A stretch of 64,000 bases of DNA from Setaria digitata (lineage: Eukaryota; Nematoda; Chromadorea; Rhabditida; Setariidae): contig RCAB01000184.1 of assembly GCA_003640385.1 (NCBI GenBank), forward strand, positions 49,833 through 113,832, written 5' to 3'. The notes under the pieces were generated by a model. It had not been told where the DNA came from and made no database searches. It worked only from the letters and a program-made list of their open reading frames with translations. Both the position numbers and the translations under genes were made by a program. Positions 1-13,379 of the stretch are shown one piece after another. Numbering within the stretch: position 1 is the stretch's first letter; every line of letters starts with the position of its first letter.

Positions 1-410
1 TAAAAGTCTTTTATTGTTCGAAAAATTTTGAATGCATATTCTTACCACACACCTCCTAAGCTCAGCTCCTAATTTTACCATTTAATCGGGGAATTGTCTT
101 TTCTTCTCCACTCATGAATAACTACTGGAAATAATGCTGTTGGATGCAATTGAAACGTTACAAGTTATAACTCCTACTTATAAATTAACACAACGCTGAT
201 TAAAGAAGCTATTCGGAATAAAGGATTCATTACTACACAAAATAAAATTTAAAGGAACTCAGGAAGTAAAAGAAAATACAGGAAGGAAAATGGAAAAATA
301 AAAAAAAGATGTCGAAAAGACAGATAATTTAGCTTAAAAGCAGCGACAGATACCAACCAATCCTACGGTTTTGATACAAAAAAAAAAGAGAACAAAAAAA
401 AAAAAAAAAC

Positions 411-1458
411 CTCTTTCTCGCCTTTCTTCGGATCATCTCTTTTACCCTTCTTCCTTGTCTGATCTGCTGTTGATAACGATTCAATCTGCGACTCCGTTTT
501 ATCAGCCTCATCTTCCAGATATCGTATTTGACACTAAAAATCTGCTTTCAGAAACACTTTTTTTTTTTTCTAAATATATAAACTGTTTCAGCAAATTTTG
601 CAATCTTCGGGAAACAGCAAAAGTGGATACCTGCAACCATTCCACTGTTTCTGCTTTTTCCTTTTCTCGTGGATCAAGTTTTTCTTCGGCTGACAAGCCC
701 TGCTTGCTGTGAGGCTTGGTCTTATTCTCCCTTTCAATGTCTTTAAACTGCTCCATCCTCTGTTCTATTAATTTCCGATAAGAAGTTAATTTATCCTTAT
801 CCTGGAAAGAAACCTTATGAAGAGTCAATGAAGAGAAAAAAAAAAAAGAACACTGCCTTAATTTTACCTTTTGACCATGCTGAGAACATATGTAAGCACA
901 TCGGACATATGTAAGATTAAATAAAAAAAAAAGAAAATTTTGAGTGAAGAAAATTAGATTACTTAAATTTATACTCACTATCATAATAATATTACATTTA
1001 CAATAGAAGAACCATTAACCTTGATATCAGATGAATTTTGCCAACCTTTGATTTGATCTCTTAGTCTCTGTAGCTTCTTTATTTCTTTTTTCAAGTCATC
1101 CTGAAATATTTTTTTTTGTAAATGAACATCTGTCATTTAATCATCGAAATATAGGACCAAGTTGAAATTATAATAATGCCACAGAACCAACAATTTCTTC
1201 CAAAGACCATCCTAATAAAAGACCTGGAATTTCTCCCTTTGATTATCACTGTTTGCTTCCTGCATTTTGGCCATTGTTTCCTCGAATAATTCCACCCCTT
1301 CCTCCACCTGCAAACAGTATGCTTTTCAGTTTGGACTAAATGAATGAAATGAACAATATTTAATGTTTTAAAAAAGTTCAAATTTGAACCATCAGAGCTG
1401 ATATAACCTTTTTGAAACATTTATCAATTTCATTGAGCAACTTTCGTTTCTCAGCCAT
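411..1458 (-). CDS. ntl-3: CCR4-NOT complex subunit 3 (CNOT3/NOT3-like), 5' part only
   Basis: This is the N-terminal part of a NOT3/NOT5 family protein, a scaffold subunit of the cytoplasmic CCR4-NOT deadenylase that shortens mRNA poly(A) tails. Five exons join in frame: 1458-1408, 1307-1224, 1100-1020, 801-631 and 533-411 (17, 28, 27, 57 and 41 codons, all phase 0). The start is [17 protein letters not shown]. Later blocks include [38 protein letters not shown] and [15 protein letters not shown], which follow the remembered human CNOT3 N-terminus with matching spacing. The region is a charged, predicted coiled coil. The donor of exon 5 runs straight into a T-rich tract (minus strand), and the remaining exons, including the C-terminal NOT box, lie beyond position 1. 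Family assignment is very secure. The symbol is borrowed from C. elegans. Confidence 0.93.
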
Positions 1459-1480
1459 TGAAAAGGATCCGATAACCGGC
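1459..1480 (-). promoter_or_regulatory. Probable trans-splice acceptor and 5' UTR of the CNOT3 gene
   Basis: Reading the minus strand, a T-run ending in TTTAG (G at 1480) lies 21 bases before the ATG at 1458. An acceptor with no plausible upstream coding exon, close to the start codon, is what a spliced-leader addition site looks like in nematodes. That the leader is SL1 is inference. A short outron upstream would be expected, but no promoter element is recognisable. Confidence 0.55.
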
Positions 1481-3599
1481 TAAAAAAAATAATCAGAATT
1501 ATTTTTTTCTTGTTACACTCTTTGTAAATCCAAGTGGAATGCAATTATTGAAGTGAAAATCTCCTGAACACGGAAGTAAATTCAGATTAAACTCTATAAA
1601 ATTTGCTAATGCCTCCTCCTCTACCCCAATTCCGAAAAGTAATATCAAAATTGGATCGCAAAAGCACACTACCAGCTTCTCAAAATTATATCACCCTTTC
1701 ACATTTTGAATTCCAATTTGGCAAGTAAATGGAAAAGTGGAAAATGGATTTTCTGGAAGATTCACACGCTATCAATATAGCAACAGAAAGGATTTTCCTT
1801 TCCCCTACTTTCTGAAAGACAGTTGAAATCATACCTAATTACAGAGGTACAAGATACAAATGTATAGAAATGAGATCGATGAATAACGAAAAACAGGGTC
1901 TCTCGCCAATCGCTTCCAAGCATTCAGCGGCGAGCAGAGCCTTTGGATATAGAAGTAGCGGTAACAGCAATGAAGCAACAGTACACCAGTTCAACAATTC
2001 CTGTTGTCTTAATCTTACGACCGATATCTTTCTTTTGTATAATATATCACAGCAATGAATTATTTATTATTACTGTTGTTATCACCAAACAAAACTCGTC
2101 AATAAAACCAATAACGCCAGCTCGTAACTGTAATTTACGTCCTGAAAATAATAAATATGTATTTCCTTTATATGACGAATTATTAAAATGAATAACATCA
2201 AGTAAACTTGGACAACACATGACGCACGGTCTCTTAATACTAATAGATACGACGAAATATCCAACAGATCCCATGACAGAGTGTAATAATCATTAATTAC
2301 TTCTAGGAAAAACAAGACAATTTCGTATTGGAGGCTCACCAACATCAGAAAATCTGCAACGGAGACTCGTAATTGAGATTTAAGGCACAAATTTCGATAT
2401 CAAAAAAAAAAGAAAGTGGATACGCTAATCAGTTCGGAGATTAAACAAGATAAATTTTTTCCTACAAAAATAATGAACATGAAGCATCTAAGCACAAAAA
2501 TAAACGATATATTAAACAGCAATCAAATGGAGAAGCCGTTATATGTAGAATATATTTTGGACCACTGGAAAGAAAAAAAAAAGAAAATTTGAATAAATAA
2601 TTCGACAAAACCTTTCCCAAACTAATAAAAAATGCAAATTATTTCTTCAAAAAGATGAACCGAAGTAGAATAGATGCTATCACAATAATGACTACAAATA
2701 GTTAATTTAATCCTCAGGAATGATAATTGGTATTAATTCATACAAAGGAATAAAACAAATCACACACACGAATTAAAATGTGTTCAATGCAGAAGCTACA
2801 TTATGTTTTCATGAGTGCAGCAGCCTTATGCAATGCAGGGTGCTGCTTTGACTTTTCGTAAACAACAAGGCATATCACATGTCATTAAATCTCTCAATGG
2901 CTCCATTTCTTGCTAATGAATGGAATCTAAAAAAAAAAAGTTCGAATTTCCACAAAAATATTTCACGTAATCTTGTAGTATATTTCGCTTGCAGCGAAAA
3001 CAAATACAACGATAATCATAAGGAAGATAATGCTAAAAATAGGTTTCAAATTATGTTGCCATTAATACTCACAAATTCATGTGTCAATAGCCAAAAGAGT
3101 ACTCTGTTTATTAAAATAATGAAAAAAAAAAAAAAAAAAATGTTGACCAAATAAATCAGCACGTAGTTGAAACAAATTAAATCTCTGCAAATTACGCTCA
3201 GATTGAAAGGAAAAAAAAGAGCAAATAATCAATAATAAATGCCTTGAAACGAGTGTGTTTTTTTTCGCGTAATGAAACAAAAATCAATGTAAATAACCTA
3301 ACTTTATGAATGAAATTTACAAATTTCTAAAATGCACGAAATATTAAAAAGATTATATTTCGAAATTTCATTTGATCAAAAAAAAACATCAACTGTATAG
3401 CAATCATACTAAATACTACGCAAATAAGAAAAGAAAAAAGACACGCCACGTACGCCAACAACAAATCCACAGAATCACAAAAGGTTTTTTTTTTCCCATC
3501 CTGCGTACAATCAATAGCCGATCAGTGGCACTTTTTCCGTTCATGGTCGCGGCCCGAAACACTTTCCCGGTAAAAACTGATGCGTATTTTAACACTTTA

Positions 3600-3745
3600 T
3601 AAAATGCCCATGCTTATTTTGAGTATTTGGCTGGCTCAAGCTAGCTGCTTTTGATAGCCATGCTAGCCTGGTCTTTTTTCAGTTAGTTAGTCTAGTCTTT
3701 TTTACAGCTAGTTAGTCCGATCCATTTCAGGCTAGATTGCTTCAC
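3600..3745. repeat. Short degenerate direct repeats
   Basis: Around 3659-3735 the motifs GCTAGCCTGGTCTTTTTTCAG, TTAGTTAGTCTAGTCTTTTTT and CAGCTAGTTAGTCCGATCC follow one another. This looks like two to three diverged copies of a unit of about 30 bases built on TTAGTTAGTC plus TCTTTTTT. The array is small and may be a minisatellite remnant. There is no coding potential. Confidence 0.5.
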
Positions 3746-3991
3746 TACTTCTAATGCATTATTTTCTCTATCACTCTTTTCGTTATTCACTTAATTAGAA
3801 TTATATGCTAATTGTGATAATTCATTTCGGCTACCTGACAGAAAAAAAAAAAAAAAAGAACGCGAACTATTTATCCAATCTTAATTACTCCTTACTGGCA
3901 TAAGTTTCTTCCCTTATTTTTTCTCTGTCGAATTTCTTGTTAATTCAGCTTAACCTCCTTATCTCTTCCTTCCATGGTTTCTTGTTGATTC

Positions 3992-4081
3992 ATTTATATA
4001 TATAAATATATATATAATATATATATATAAATATATATAATAATAATTGGTATATATATACATATAAATAAGAAATAATTG

Positions 4082-4112
<31 letters not shown>

Positions 4113-4126
4113 CCAATTATTTCTTA
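3992..4126. repeat. (TA)n tract with a perfect inverted repeat
   Basis: This is a stretch of TATATA and TATAAATA sequence. Inside it, the 14-base arm AAGAAATAATTGGT at 4070-4083 is exactly repeated in inverted orientation at 4112-4125, around a loop of (TA)n. The segment can form a hairpin or cruciform. Similar arm-plus-(TA)n structures recur at 21583-21869 and 31299-31332 in this window. Confidence 0.85.
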
Positions 4127-6777
4127 TCCTTTAAACAAAAAATTAATATATCTTCAGAAGTGTCTGTAGCTTATTGAAAATCTAAAACCAATTTTTTTTC
4201 AGATTCGTTTTTGAATTCAAAATTTTCATTTGTTCAGTAAATTTTAGGAATCTGTAAGGATGATTCGAGTGCAAGAATTAACCGAATGGCGAAATGTGAT
4301 CAACAATAATTGTCATTCATCCATCATTCACAATCTGCCATGATTTTTTTTCCTGTCCACTTGGAACGGTGACTTTTTTTTGTTTCGTTTCATATCTATA
4401 ATAAGAATTATATCATTGGATTGATTGATAATTAGTAACATTATCTACAATCAGTACACATTATATTATTCAGGAAGTTCAGAAATTCTCTGTGCGAAAA
4501 AAATGATTAAACAATAATAGATAGGTTGATTACTCATAAAAATGGCGACATTCCTAATGCATTTTAACAGATATGTAAAGATTGCAAATGAAATTATAAC
4601 CATTTTCGTCAAGATATAACTCACAAGTTAAACTAACACATTGAAGAATTGAACATTCTTGAGTTATTTCATTCTTTGCATTTCACTCTTCTTTAATTTC
4701 AAAACTGCCAATGCTCTTTGATGCCATTCTTATTTTTTTAATAAATTTTTTCAGTGCTTAAAGGTCACAATAACTGTGTTATTTTCTTATTAAAGAAATT
4801 TATTCGTCATTTTATGATTTAAAAGAGTAATGTTTTTTTTCCGTTCCAAACTACCTTTTTTTTGTATATGTGTTTTGTATAACAATTTAAATAATTTCTA
4901 AATTAAAAAATAAATTAGTAGTCGTAGGGATGTAATTTTATTTTTATTTTTATCGCTGATTTTTTTATCGAAAGCTGATATAATTTGTGCGAGCTGATAT
5001 TAATGGTAATTTAGTTTTATGGTAACGATAAGTAACAATTTAATCATCGTGCAATGAATAAATATTCTAATAAATGATAATTGTAATTTTGAGAAATGTA
5101 TGTGATGTTATGGGATTGGTCTATAACTTCACTTAAAAATTATGAGGCAAAACTAGCGATTGTGGATGCAGTATTAAAATTATATTTATTGGTAAGAGTG
5201 CCTGAAATCGTAGAACAAATCTAGAAGAAATTTTGGAAGATTGGAAAGAATTGATTTGGCTATAAATGATATCGTTGAATAAAGTATGGAAAGTGAAAAT
5301 TAATTTTACCGACTGCGGAAGTTGATTTTGCTAATACACAGATGCGTTCCATTATATTTCCTCATTATCCTTACTTATCAATTTACCAATCTTTTAGCAA
5401 TTGCATCTGGATGAAATGAGTAATTTCAGTTTTATAACTGATTGATTTTCGGTTGTGATGCTGTTCATTAAATATAATACTATGGAGTGGTTCAACTCAA
5501 ATTCTGATTTGACTTTATCATATCAGCTCATCTTCATCTACGTTTATTTTTATGATGAGATAAACGAGGAAATAGAAGATGTGTGATAAAGTAGAAGACT
5601 ATATAAGAGAAGGACGAATAGATTGAGTGGTGAAAAAAGCGATTTGTGATTTGTGGGATGTGAAATTATATTGCAAATAACTGTAAGCATTATTGGGTTA
5701 TAACATGTATTCTGGGGATTGCTAAAATTTTTTGTCACTAAATATTATGGATTATGGAAAATTTCTCTGCAAAATTTCTCTGTTTGATAAAGGACAAATT
5801 ATTTCGTAAATATTTGCTAATAAATTTAATATACTAGCAAAACAAAGTTAAGATTTAGTAAAATATAGGAGTAAATCAGTGATATCACTAATCTCATATA
5901 GGTTAGTAATTACAGTGATTTGACTTTGATAGATTCCGTAGAGATTTTATAAATTAAGTTACATACACTAAGCTAGACTTCATAAATAATAATGTTCAAT
6001 TGATAAAGATTATAAAGTAAAAGTAGCAGCCATGTTATCATCATGAAATTGTGAGGATGGAAAGTTAAACTCAATTTTACTAATTATAAGACTTGAGTTA
6101 ATCGTAGTGCAGATAGACTTGAGAAAATTCATGTCATGATTGATGTTGTAAAAATGCCATAAAGGATGAAAATCAAAATTAGATGTGGTAATTATAAAAA
6201 TTGGTATTACTTTTTATTTCTCGTACCATGCTGAGAATTTTAATTGATCATTGGAATAACAATTTTTTTCTTTGCTTGATATTTCTGCTGCGAGGACTAT
6301 TTGGCAGCAATGCTACAATTATCTCAATAATTTAGAGATTGAGTAAATTATTTAAATTAGAACTTAATTTTGATAAAAGAAACAAGAATATAGTATGATA
6401 TAAAAGATATTTTTTATCTTTTCTATTACATCAAACTTAAAGGGTAATATCGGCATATATTTATTTGCAATAATTTTTAAACAATTTATTTCCTAAAAAT
6501 GATTCTCGAGATGTAATCTTTTAGTGGTCTCCATTAATTTCTCGAACATATTTTCTTGTGACAGGTCGAAATTTCTTTTTATTCAATTGGTTAAGATATT
6601 TGGTTAGTATTTTCCCGGTTATCATTAAAATAGATATCTCTGGTAGGGAAGCTAAATAAATGTTAAGAATGATTGGTATTCTTTGCTTGCTTATTAAGTG
6701 TAATGTTTAATTGATCAAATCTTTTATTTAGATGTAGCATTAAGTAGGTTATTTTTACTTCCCGTACAGCTTATGTA

Positions 6778-6834
6778 TTTTTTCAATATTTCTATTTTTT
6801 TTCAATATTTCTATTCGAAATATTGAAAAAAATT
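6778..6834. repeat. Direct duplication followed by an inverted copy (hairpin)
   Basis: TTTTTTCAATATTTCTA occurs twice in tandem and is then followed by GAAATATTGAAAAAA, the reverse complement of its core. The result is a short AT-only hairpin. It is not followed by any recognisable gene end, so I do not call it a terminator. Confidence 0.7.
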
Positions 6835-7887
6835 CTGATATGGAAATTCTCATACATTTTTCATGTGCATTTTCCTTTTCGCTACTTTTTTTTTAGTTTA
6901 AGTATTACTTATATTTAATTTTCAGCATCTTCAAAGAGAATAAAAACAAAATTTTGCTTTAAAAAAAGAAGCTTCTGAATAATGCAAAGTAGAAGGGAAT
7001 CAGAAATGGATAGTAGATTCATATTTAAGAAATAGTAAATAACCATGTTCTAATTATGCTTGTTCTGTTTTGTTCTGCAAAAGTATTGACATAGGATCTT
7101 TTGAGGTACCGCTGTGCAGAAAATGATGAACAATAAAAGAAATACATTGAAAAGTGATTTAATTGTTGAGATGAAATTCAAATATTTCATAGGAAAATTA
7201 TTTTTAATGTATCAAATTGTTTTTTAAAAGAAAAAAACTGCCAAAGTTCTATGATCTTAGTAATTAATATGACTTCTTAAATCTGCAACAACAAGCAAGA
7301 AAATTTTTTGGGTATCCTTCTAAATTTTATATTAATTTTTGCATTGTATAATTTCATAATACGCATGATTATAAAATTCAACACATTAATGTTTAAGAAA
7401 AAAAAGAGGAAAGAAAAACAGTTGTTATAAAAAAAGAACTGATTTGTCAAGTAGTAGCTGGAAAACAATTGTGATAAAAGAAAAAAACAAACTGATCAAG
7501 TGGTAAGTTAAAGAATAATAGCAATAAAAATAGGAATTTGGCAAGTGTTATTCTAAAATAACTTTTAATTCTTAATACGAATGTTATTCCGAGTATTTTC
7601 AATATTGATTTCCATAAAATAAAATATTTGTTAATATTCTCCACAATAAAAATATCATTTTAATTTTGGTATATTCAGTGTTTTAAAAGTTTCATACAAA
7701 TTGATAATTCACCATCATTTTATCGTTTTTCAAAACGATTTAAAAATTCACGAATGATGAAAATTGATATTTAATAAAATAATTTTATTCTAACTTCATT
7801 TTCGATTTTGAAAAAAGATAGCAAAGTAATGAAAGTATTGAGCGATAGATACAGTAGCAAATTAAAATAATATCGGTATGATAATAT

Positions 7888-10800
7888 CTAAAAGGTAGTA
7901 CTGATAAAAATATCAATCATTGGAGGTAACATCAAAAAAAGTGGGCCGAATTTTATCGCATATTCTACTTGTCTAATAAGATATTCACGTGATGATAACG
8001 GATTATCACTTATCATTTGTGCCAACTTACTTCCTCTCTTTTTTTGTACCTGAAAATACAATCGTTAATTGTTCTTTTTTGAATTTCATTTTAAATCATT
8101 CATGCGGCAAAAATTGTAATCCATTAAAAAATCACCATCATCTATGATTCAATTTAATTTATCTCGAATTGAACAACGAACACTTAAACGCATGAGCTTA
8201 TGTTTAGTATTATTATGTATGCTAAGCTGTTTTATTAAACATTTCTTGGAAATAAGTTATGCTTTCTTAACATAAGATTTTCAACAGCAAATCTTTGAAA
8301 ACCGATCAATATTGCTGTACTTGATAGGATAGTGTTTAATTTGAAGCTTAATCATCTGATATTATAAGTGGTGTGGCATGTTAAAATAGAAGCTAACATA
8401 TCATAATTTATGATAGTTCTTAAAGCATTCACTAAATTTCTTCTTGCAGCTGCACCATCAATGATAATTGCAATTTTATTCCATTGCGCAATGCGACTAT
8501 TGCGCATTTGTTCCACCGAAAGTGGCACACAGATTAGTGGTACACCAGCATATGCTGCTTCCAGAACAGTGCTCCTATCGCATTCCGTTATTAATGCTCG
8601 TAAATTTGCGTGAACTGCAAAATTTTAAATATTTATTCGAAAATAGCTAAATTTATTAAGTACTTTTAATTAATTAATATTAACGAATAAATGGAATCAA
8701 AAGTCCACATTTTTGCATTCTTCCGTCTTTTTTTTTTTTTTTTAACGAGAAAATTAACTATAGTAATATTATAAACGCAATTTAAAGCATTGGTGACATA
8801 CTTCATGACATGTAATTACATGGACACTCTACACGAATATTATAAATAGCAAATTTAATCTTAATTTTAATCTCATCGAGCAGATCTTTTTGTGGTATAT
8901 CATTCCTGCTGATAATATTGGGTATATCCGCAATAAGATGACTATCAACTTCATGATTTAGCAAAAGCGTTACCTAAATTATTCAATGTAATAACAATTA
9001 TATTATATTTTGTATATGTATGTTATTTCTTAAGCGTGTGCCTAGTTCATTCACTGCATACGTAAGTAGCGTCCCTAGTGTTAAGGTAAAAGTTTATCCA
9101 ATGAAAGGTGGTAACGCATGTTGGATAATCGACTGAAAAATATTTTCATCCCTTGATCACAATGCTTCTGTTGTATCACCAATTTTACCCCCATTATATC
9201 CGTTACCGAAGCGCATGCATATTTTTTAATGTTCAATTTTTTGAATGATGCAAATCCGCTTCAGTGATAGCAAAATCGAAATTTTCAGATTTCAACTTTT
9301 CCATTAAAATATCATCGTGCAATTGCCCTTTGATGAAAATGAGCTACTTATTTGGAAGTGATTCGATTAAATGAAAGAAGAAGAGGAAAAAAAAAAAACT
9401 GAGAAATGGAAAAGCTGAATCAACTTTCTTCTCTGATAGTAGACACTACTAAACTGAACTATATAATACAGCAACATTTTCTATTTTCTCAATTCAATTA
9501 AATCATTTGAAGTACCTATGCAAATTACCGTAATTTCGAAATTTTTTAGGAGCATTCAAAGTAAACTGTATTTTTTAACAATGGTTTAAATATAATAGTC
9601 ATTGTCGAAGTGAAACAACTAAATCATTCTCAACTGATCTAAATACTATAATTAATGATACGGTGCTATATAATGATAATCTGTGATATCAGTAGTTTGC
9701 TTAACGATGATAATTCGTGCTATTAATTGGTTTATTTCCTAAAAATACAAATGATTTATGATATCAGCTCCTCACTTATCAATAAACAGTGATATTGACC
9801 AATTCATTTATTAATAATCACTGAAAATAACCAGTTTACTTAAATCTATTCTCTTAGTACAAATTAGGACCTATTATAAAATATATATACAGAAGCGAAG
9901 AAACCTAAATTCTTTCAACTTATAACTTTTTCAACCTAATTATTTCAAATTTCCAACTCATAGTTCGGAAAAAGAAATACTAATTTAGCTTACTGATACA
10001 GTGTGTTAGCTGCAAATCGGTAAATTCACGAAAAATCTGAAAAAAAAATGATAAGCAATTTAAATTTGAATTAAAAATTTATTGTAGCATATGAGCCTAC
10101 AGCAGTAATTGGTGTTATTAATTATATTATATCAACAGCCTATCAGAAAAACTGTCCAATCGTTTTGAAATATAAAAAATAATTAACCTTTAACATGTCC
10201 CAAAATCAGTAAGTTTTTGCAGTCTATAGTTTTTCAAATGTATGAGCAGAAGCTGCAGGTGTCGGCGATGAATATTCTGAATCTTGAATTAATTTCGCCA
10301 GTTTCGATCCATTTATTCTAACTTCCGGATTTATCATTGGCAAGTATACCATCTAGAATTGGACCCTTCAGGTGTGCAACAAATTCTTTTTAGGCTATAA
10401 GAACTGATTGACTGAAATGATGCATGGACGCAGAATGAATTTTTTTTTTTCGAGAGCAGTTCCTGATATTAATAATTCAAAACTGCCAAGATAACAAGTT
10501 ATTGATTTGTCATAAGAAAGAAATTAAATTTCAACAAATTCTAAGGCATAAAAATAGTTAGAAATTTAAAAAAATTGTGCATTTTTTTAAAAACTGCCTA
10601 CCCGAAAAATGAAGCTTTTCCTTCCTAAAAAAAATTATTGGGAAGCCATTTTGGTACAGAAATTACTGAGCTGATCAATTTATAATTCCATCAGCAAAAG
10701 ACTCAGGTTAAAGTTGGCGATAGTTTTATCAAATTAACAAAATTCTTAGAACTGCTGCTGTTGAATTTTATATAATCAAATTTTGTTAAAGAAATTTGAA

Positions 10801-10976
10801 AATTGTTAAAAACTGACAGCATCATGGCTAGCTTTTACAAGTTCATCAGCAATACGCCACATAAAATTAACATTTTCAAATTCAATCCGCAGCGAATAAA
10901 TTAAAATTTTATAACTGCAAACATCTTGGTGCAGTAGCAACAGCAATGTTAAGCATGCAGTTACTAGTTGCTTCAT
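7888..10976 (-). pseudogene. UDP-glucuronosyltransferase (UGT) pseudogene
   Basis: UGTs are ER membrane enzymes that attach glucuronic acid or other sugars to lipophilic substrates. Seven degraded exons can be traced on the minus strand. (1) 10976-10818: a signal peptide starting MKQLVTACLTLLLLLHQDVC, then NFMWRIADELVKASHDA. (2) 10352-10188: YLPMINPEVRINGSKLAKLI. (3) 10036-9994: IFREFTDLQLTHCI. (4) From 9327: LMEKLKSENFDFAITEAD, then frame-shifted FKKLNIKKYACASVTDIMG. (5) 8973 to about 8880: PNIISRNDIPQKDLLDE. (6) From 8614: RSTVLEAAYAGVPLICVPL, the donor-sugar-binding signature region. (7) 8049-7888: GSKLAQMISDNPLSSREYLI, a C-terminal motif. Exons 1-4 keep matching splice phases. Exon 2 has in-frame TAG (10226-10224) and TGA (10208-10206). 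Exon 4 breaks frame near 9240, and the exon 5/6 and 6/7 junctions lack in-phase splice sites. The conserved FITHGG is replaced by ALITECD, and the C-terminal membrane anchor is not readable. Confidence 0.85.
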
Positions 10977-12588
10977 CACAGAAATATAATCTAAAATGCA
11001 ATCACATCATTAATTACAACATCTATTAAACTTTACTTCGCAGAGACGAACAACAGAGAAAATTTCGGGAAGAAAGAATTCATACCTTTTAAGTAATTGT
11101 TCAAATGATGACGAATGGAATTAGCTGAACTTAAAACTGAACTAGCAACAAATTAAACAAATCATTCCAAACGTTAAACAATGAGAATAGCAATTAAATA
11201 TAGTGAAACGACAGCAATTAATTATCGGTAATTGATCTTTGCGATTTGTCGTTGTATTAACCATGCTCTGATTTAAGACTTTAAAAGAGAAATGAAATTA
11301 AAAGTGCAGTGAATGCAATTAAACGAGATTTTATGTGCGAAAGAAAATTTTAATACTTCGTCGAGTAAAAGATGAAAGGTAAAATAAAATCATATTCTAC
11401 AAATCCTCGCCGTTTTATTCAATATAAATCGTTGCAAATTAAAGAAATTAATTATAATCATTCCCAGCAATCCTAGATAATTCATTGTGGAGTATAATTC
11501 TATTTATATTAAAACCATTTCCAGCAATTCTAAATATTTCATTTTTTTTTTTTTTTTTTGAACACTTATGAAACGCATAAAAAATTTTTTCACCTCAAAA
11601 TTTTGCAACCGTACTCAATATATACATTACGATTTAATCAATCAATTAATCAATTACTGAGCAAATGACTGCAATAAACGAGATGTGATCATATTTTTTC
11701 ATATCATAGATGCAAGCAATGTTAATATGCGATACATTTTCTCAAATGATTATTTAGTCATTTAGAAATAGTGAATTAATAAATCCAGTAGTTCATTTAT
11801 TATCATGTTAATAAACATTATCAACAATATTTTCGCAAAACCATTATTATTATTATTGTTATCATTTATTATTATTATCGCTGTTTTATATTGGAACTTT
11901 GATAACATGTGATTTTTATTTTTCCTATCACTGATTATTTTTTTCGTCCCCACGAAATTTTCGAACTCAAATGTATGGCAAAAGATATAGGTATAGATTA
12001 AGTGTAAGTAGCAACTTAGTGTATTATCGCTTTTATAAACGAGCCATGATGACATGGATTTAGAAGTGCGAAAGAAAGAACTAATTGCTACGTTAAATTT
12101 AAAAATTGAGTTTTCTAAATCGATAATATTAAAATTACAAGCGTCTTCACTGCTGTAATTGAAAAAGCAATTCACTATATAGGAAAGAAATCTTTTACTT
12201 GACTAGAATTAAAAAATTATGACTTTATGAGTGAGGTAAAAGTAAATATATAAATTCAACCATTGAACTCTGCCATAATTTTTATCGTTGATATATGGCT
12301 GTATTGTAAAATGCAATGGACAAAATGCTCTATAAATGGCACTTTTTTGAACAAATGGAAAAGGAGGCCAAAATTTATTTCAGATGGGAAGAGAATCTTA
12401 AGAAAAAGAAAAAAAAAAAACCAAAACATTAAAAAAGATCAAATGCGGAAAAATTGGAAGCAGTTTAATCACATCGTTGAAATTCTTCATTTAAATGAAA
12501 AAAAAAAGAAAATTTCTTGAATTTTCTTCAAAAATTTTCTCAAAAATTGTCGCGCAAACTGTCTATGCCAGCAGCATCTTTAATAGTG

Positions 12589-12622
<34 letters not shown>
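12589..12622 (+). repeat. Long poly(A) tract
   Basis: An uninterrupted run of 34 A residues. No polyadenylation signal, retrogene body or target-site duplication is obvious around it, so I call it a homopolymer only. Confidence 0.9.
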
Positions 12623-12624
<2 letters not shown>

Positions 12625-13379
12625 ACACGACACATATTATAGGTGTGTGACAAGTGGTAATAACTGTCTTATTATATAATAATTATGTGATTTATTGGAA
12701 CTTTTATTGTAGAATAAAAATGCAAATATTTGTAACTTGTAGTTCAGAAAAAAAAACGAAAAACTTCTAAAAAATGAAATGCAAGAAAATTTTTATAAAT
12801 CTTTTTTTGCTCGCTTATATGCATTCTTCGTATCAGTTTTTGGAAGCGCTATATTATTTGATAAATATTACTTTAATAAATGAATATGAAATTTTCGATT
12901 TCTTTATTCTATTATTTTTCCGTTAATTTTTCTCTTCCTAAAATAATCGCTAGCTAAAAGCTCTATTGTTAAAGTTTGTTAAGATAGGATGAAAATTTCT
13001 CGTTACACTTCAGAATTTTTTTTTTTTCTATTTTAAAGAAACTAAATTTTAACAATGATTTTTGTTACAATTTTTTTTTCGCTTTTTGTTCAAAAAAAAA
13101 AGTTTTCCAGTTGATTTATAAAAAAAAAAAGGTTTTCTTTTTCCTTCAGTCTTTCTTCTTTCTCCTCCGCTATTTCGTAATGTTCCAAATTTTGACAAAT
13201 ACTAAAAGTGGAAAGTGACAGGGAATGGGCAGTGACAGAGGTGGAATGGCAGGAGGAAAACTTTTTGTAATGGCCAACTGACGCAGTGATCTTTAGTACA
13301 AGCAATCATCCATTTACAGAAAGATAATGTGTTCGTTGGTTTGGGATGCTTTTTTTTTTTGTGAAATGCGAGAGAGGAA

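Larger units (their letters stand above)
1481..7887. other. Intergenic region, no recognisable gene
   Basis: This 6.4 kb stretch lies between the 5' end of the CNOT3 gene and the 3' end of the UGT pseudogene. Short open frames occur (for example 1870-2058, 2082-2390, 2879-3154, 5550-5738, 7277-7644) but they are low in complexity, lack splice context and resemble no family I know. The part nearest the CNOT3 start presumably contains its promoter. Slightly GC-richer sequence at about 3490-3740 and three small repeats are listed separately. Nothing else stands out. Confidence 0.6.

Noticed and set aside
6778..6834. Hairpin that could be a transcription terminator
   Set aside because: Factor-independent hairpin terminators are bacterial, and this is nematode nuclear DNA with no gene end nearby.
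11762..12175. 137-codon open frame on the minus strand
   Set aside because: It has Asn repeats from an (AAT)-like tract, no family resemblance, no splice context, and residue content expected from AT-rich noncoding DNA.
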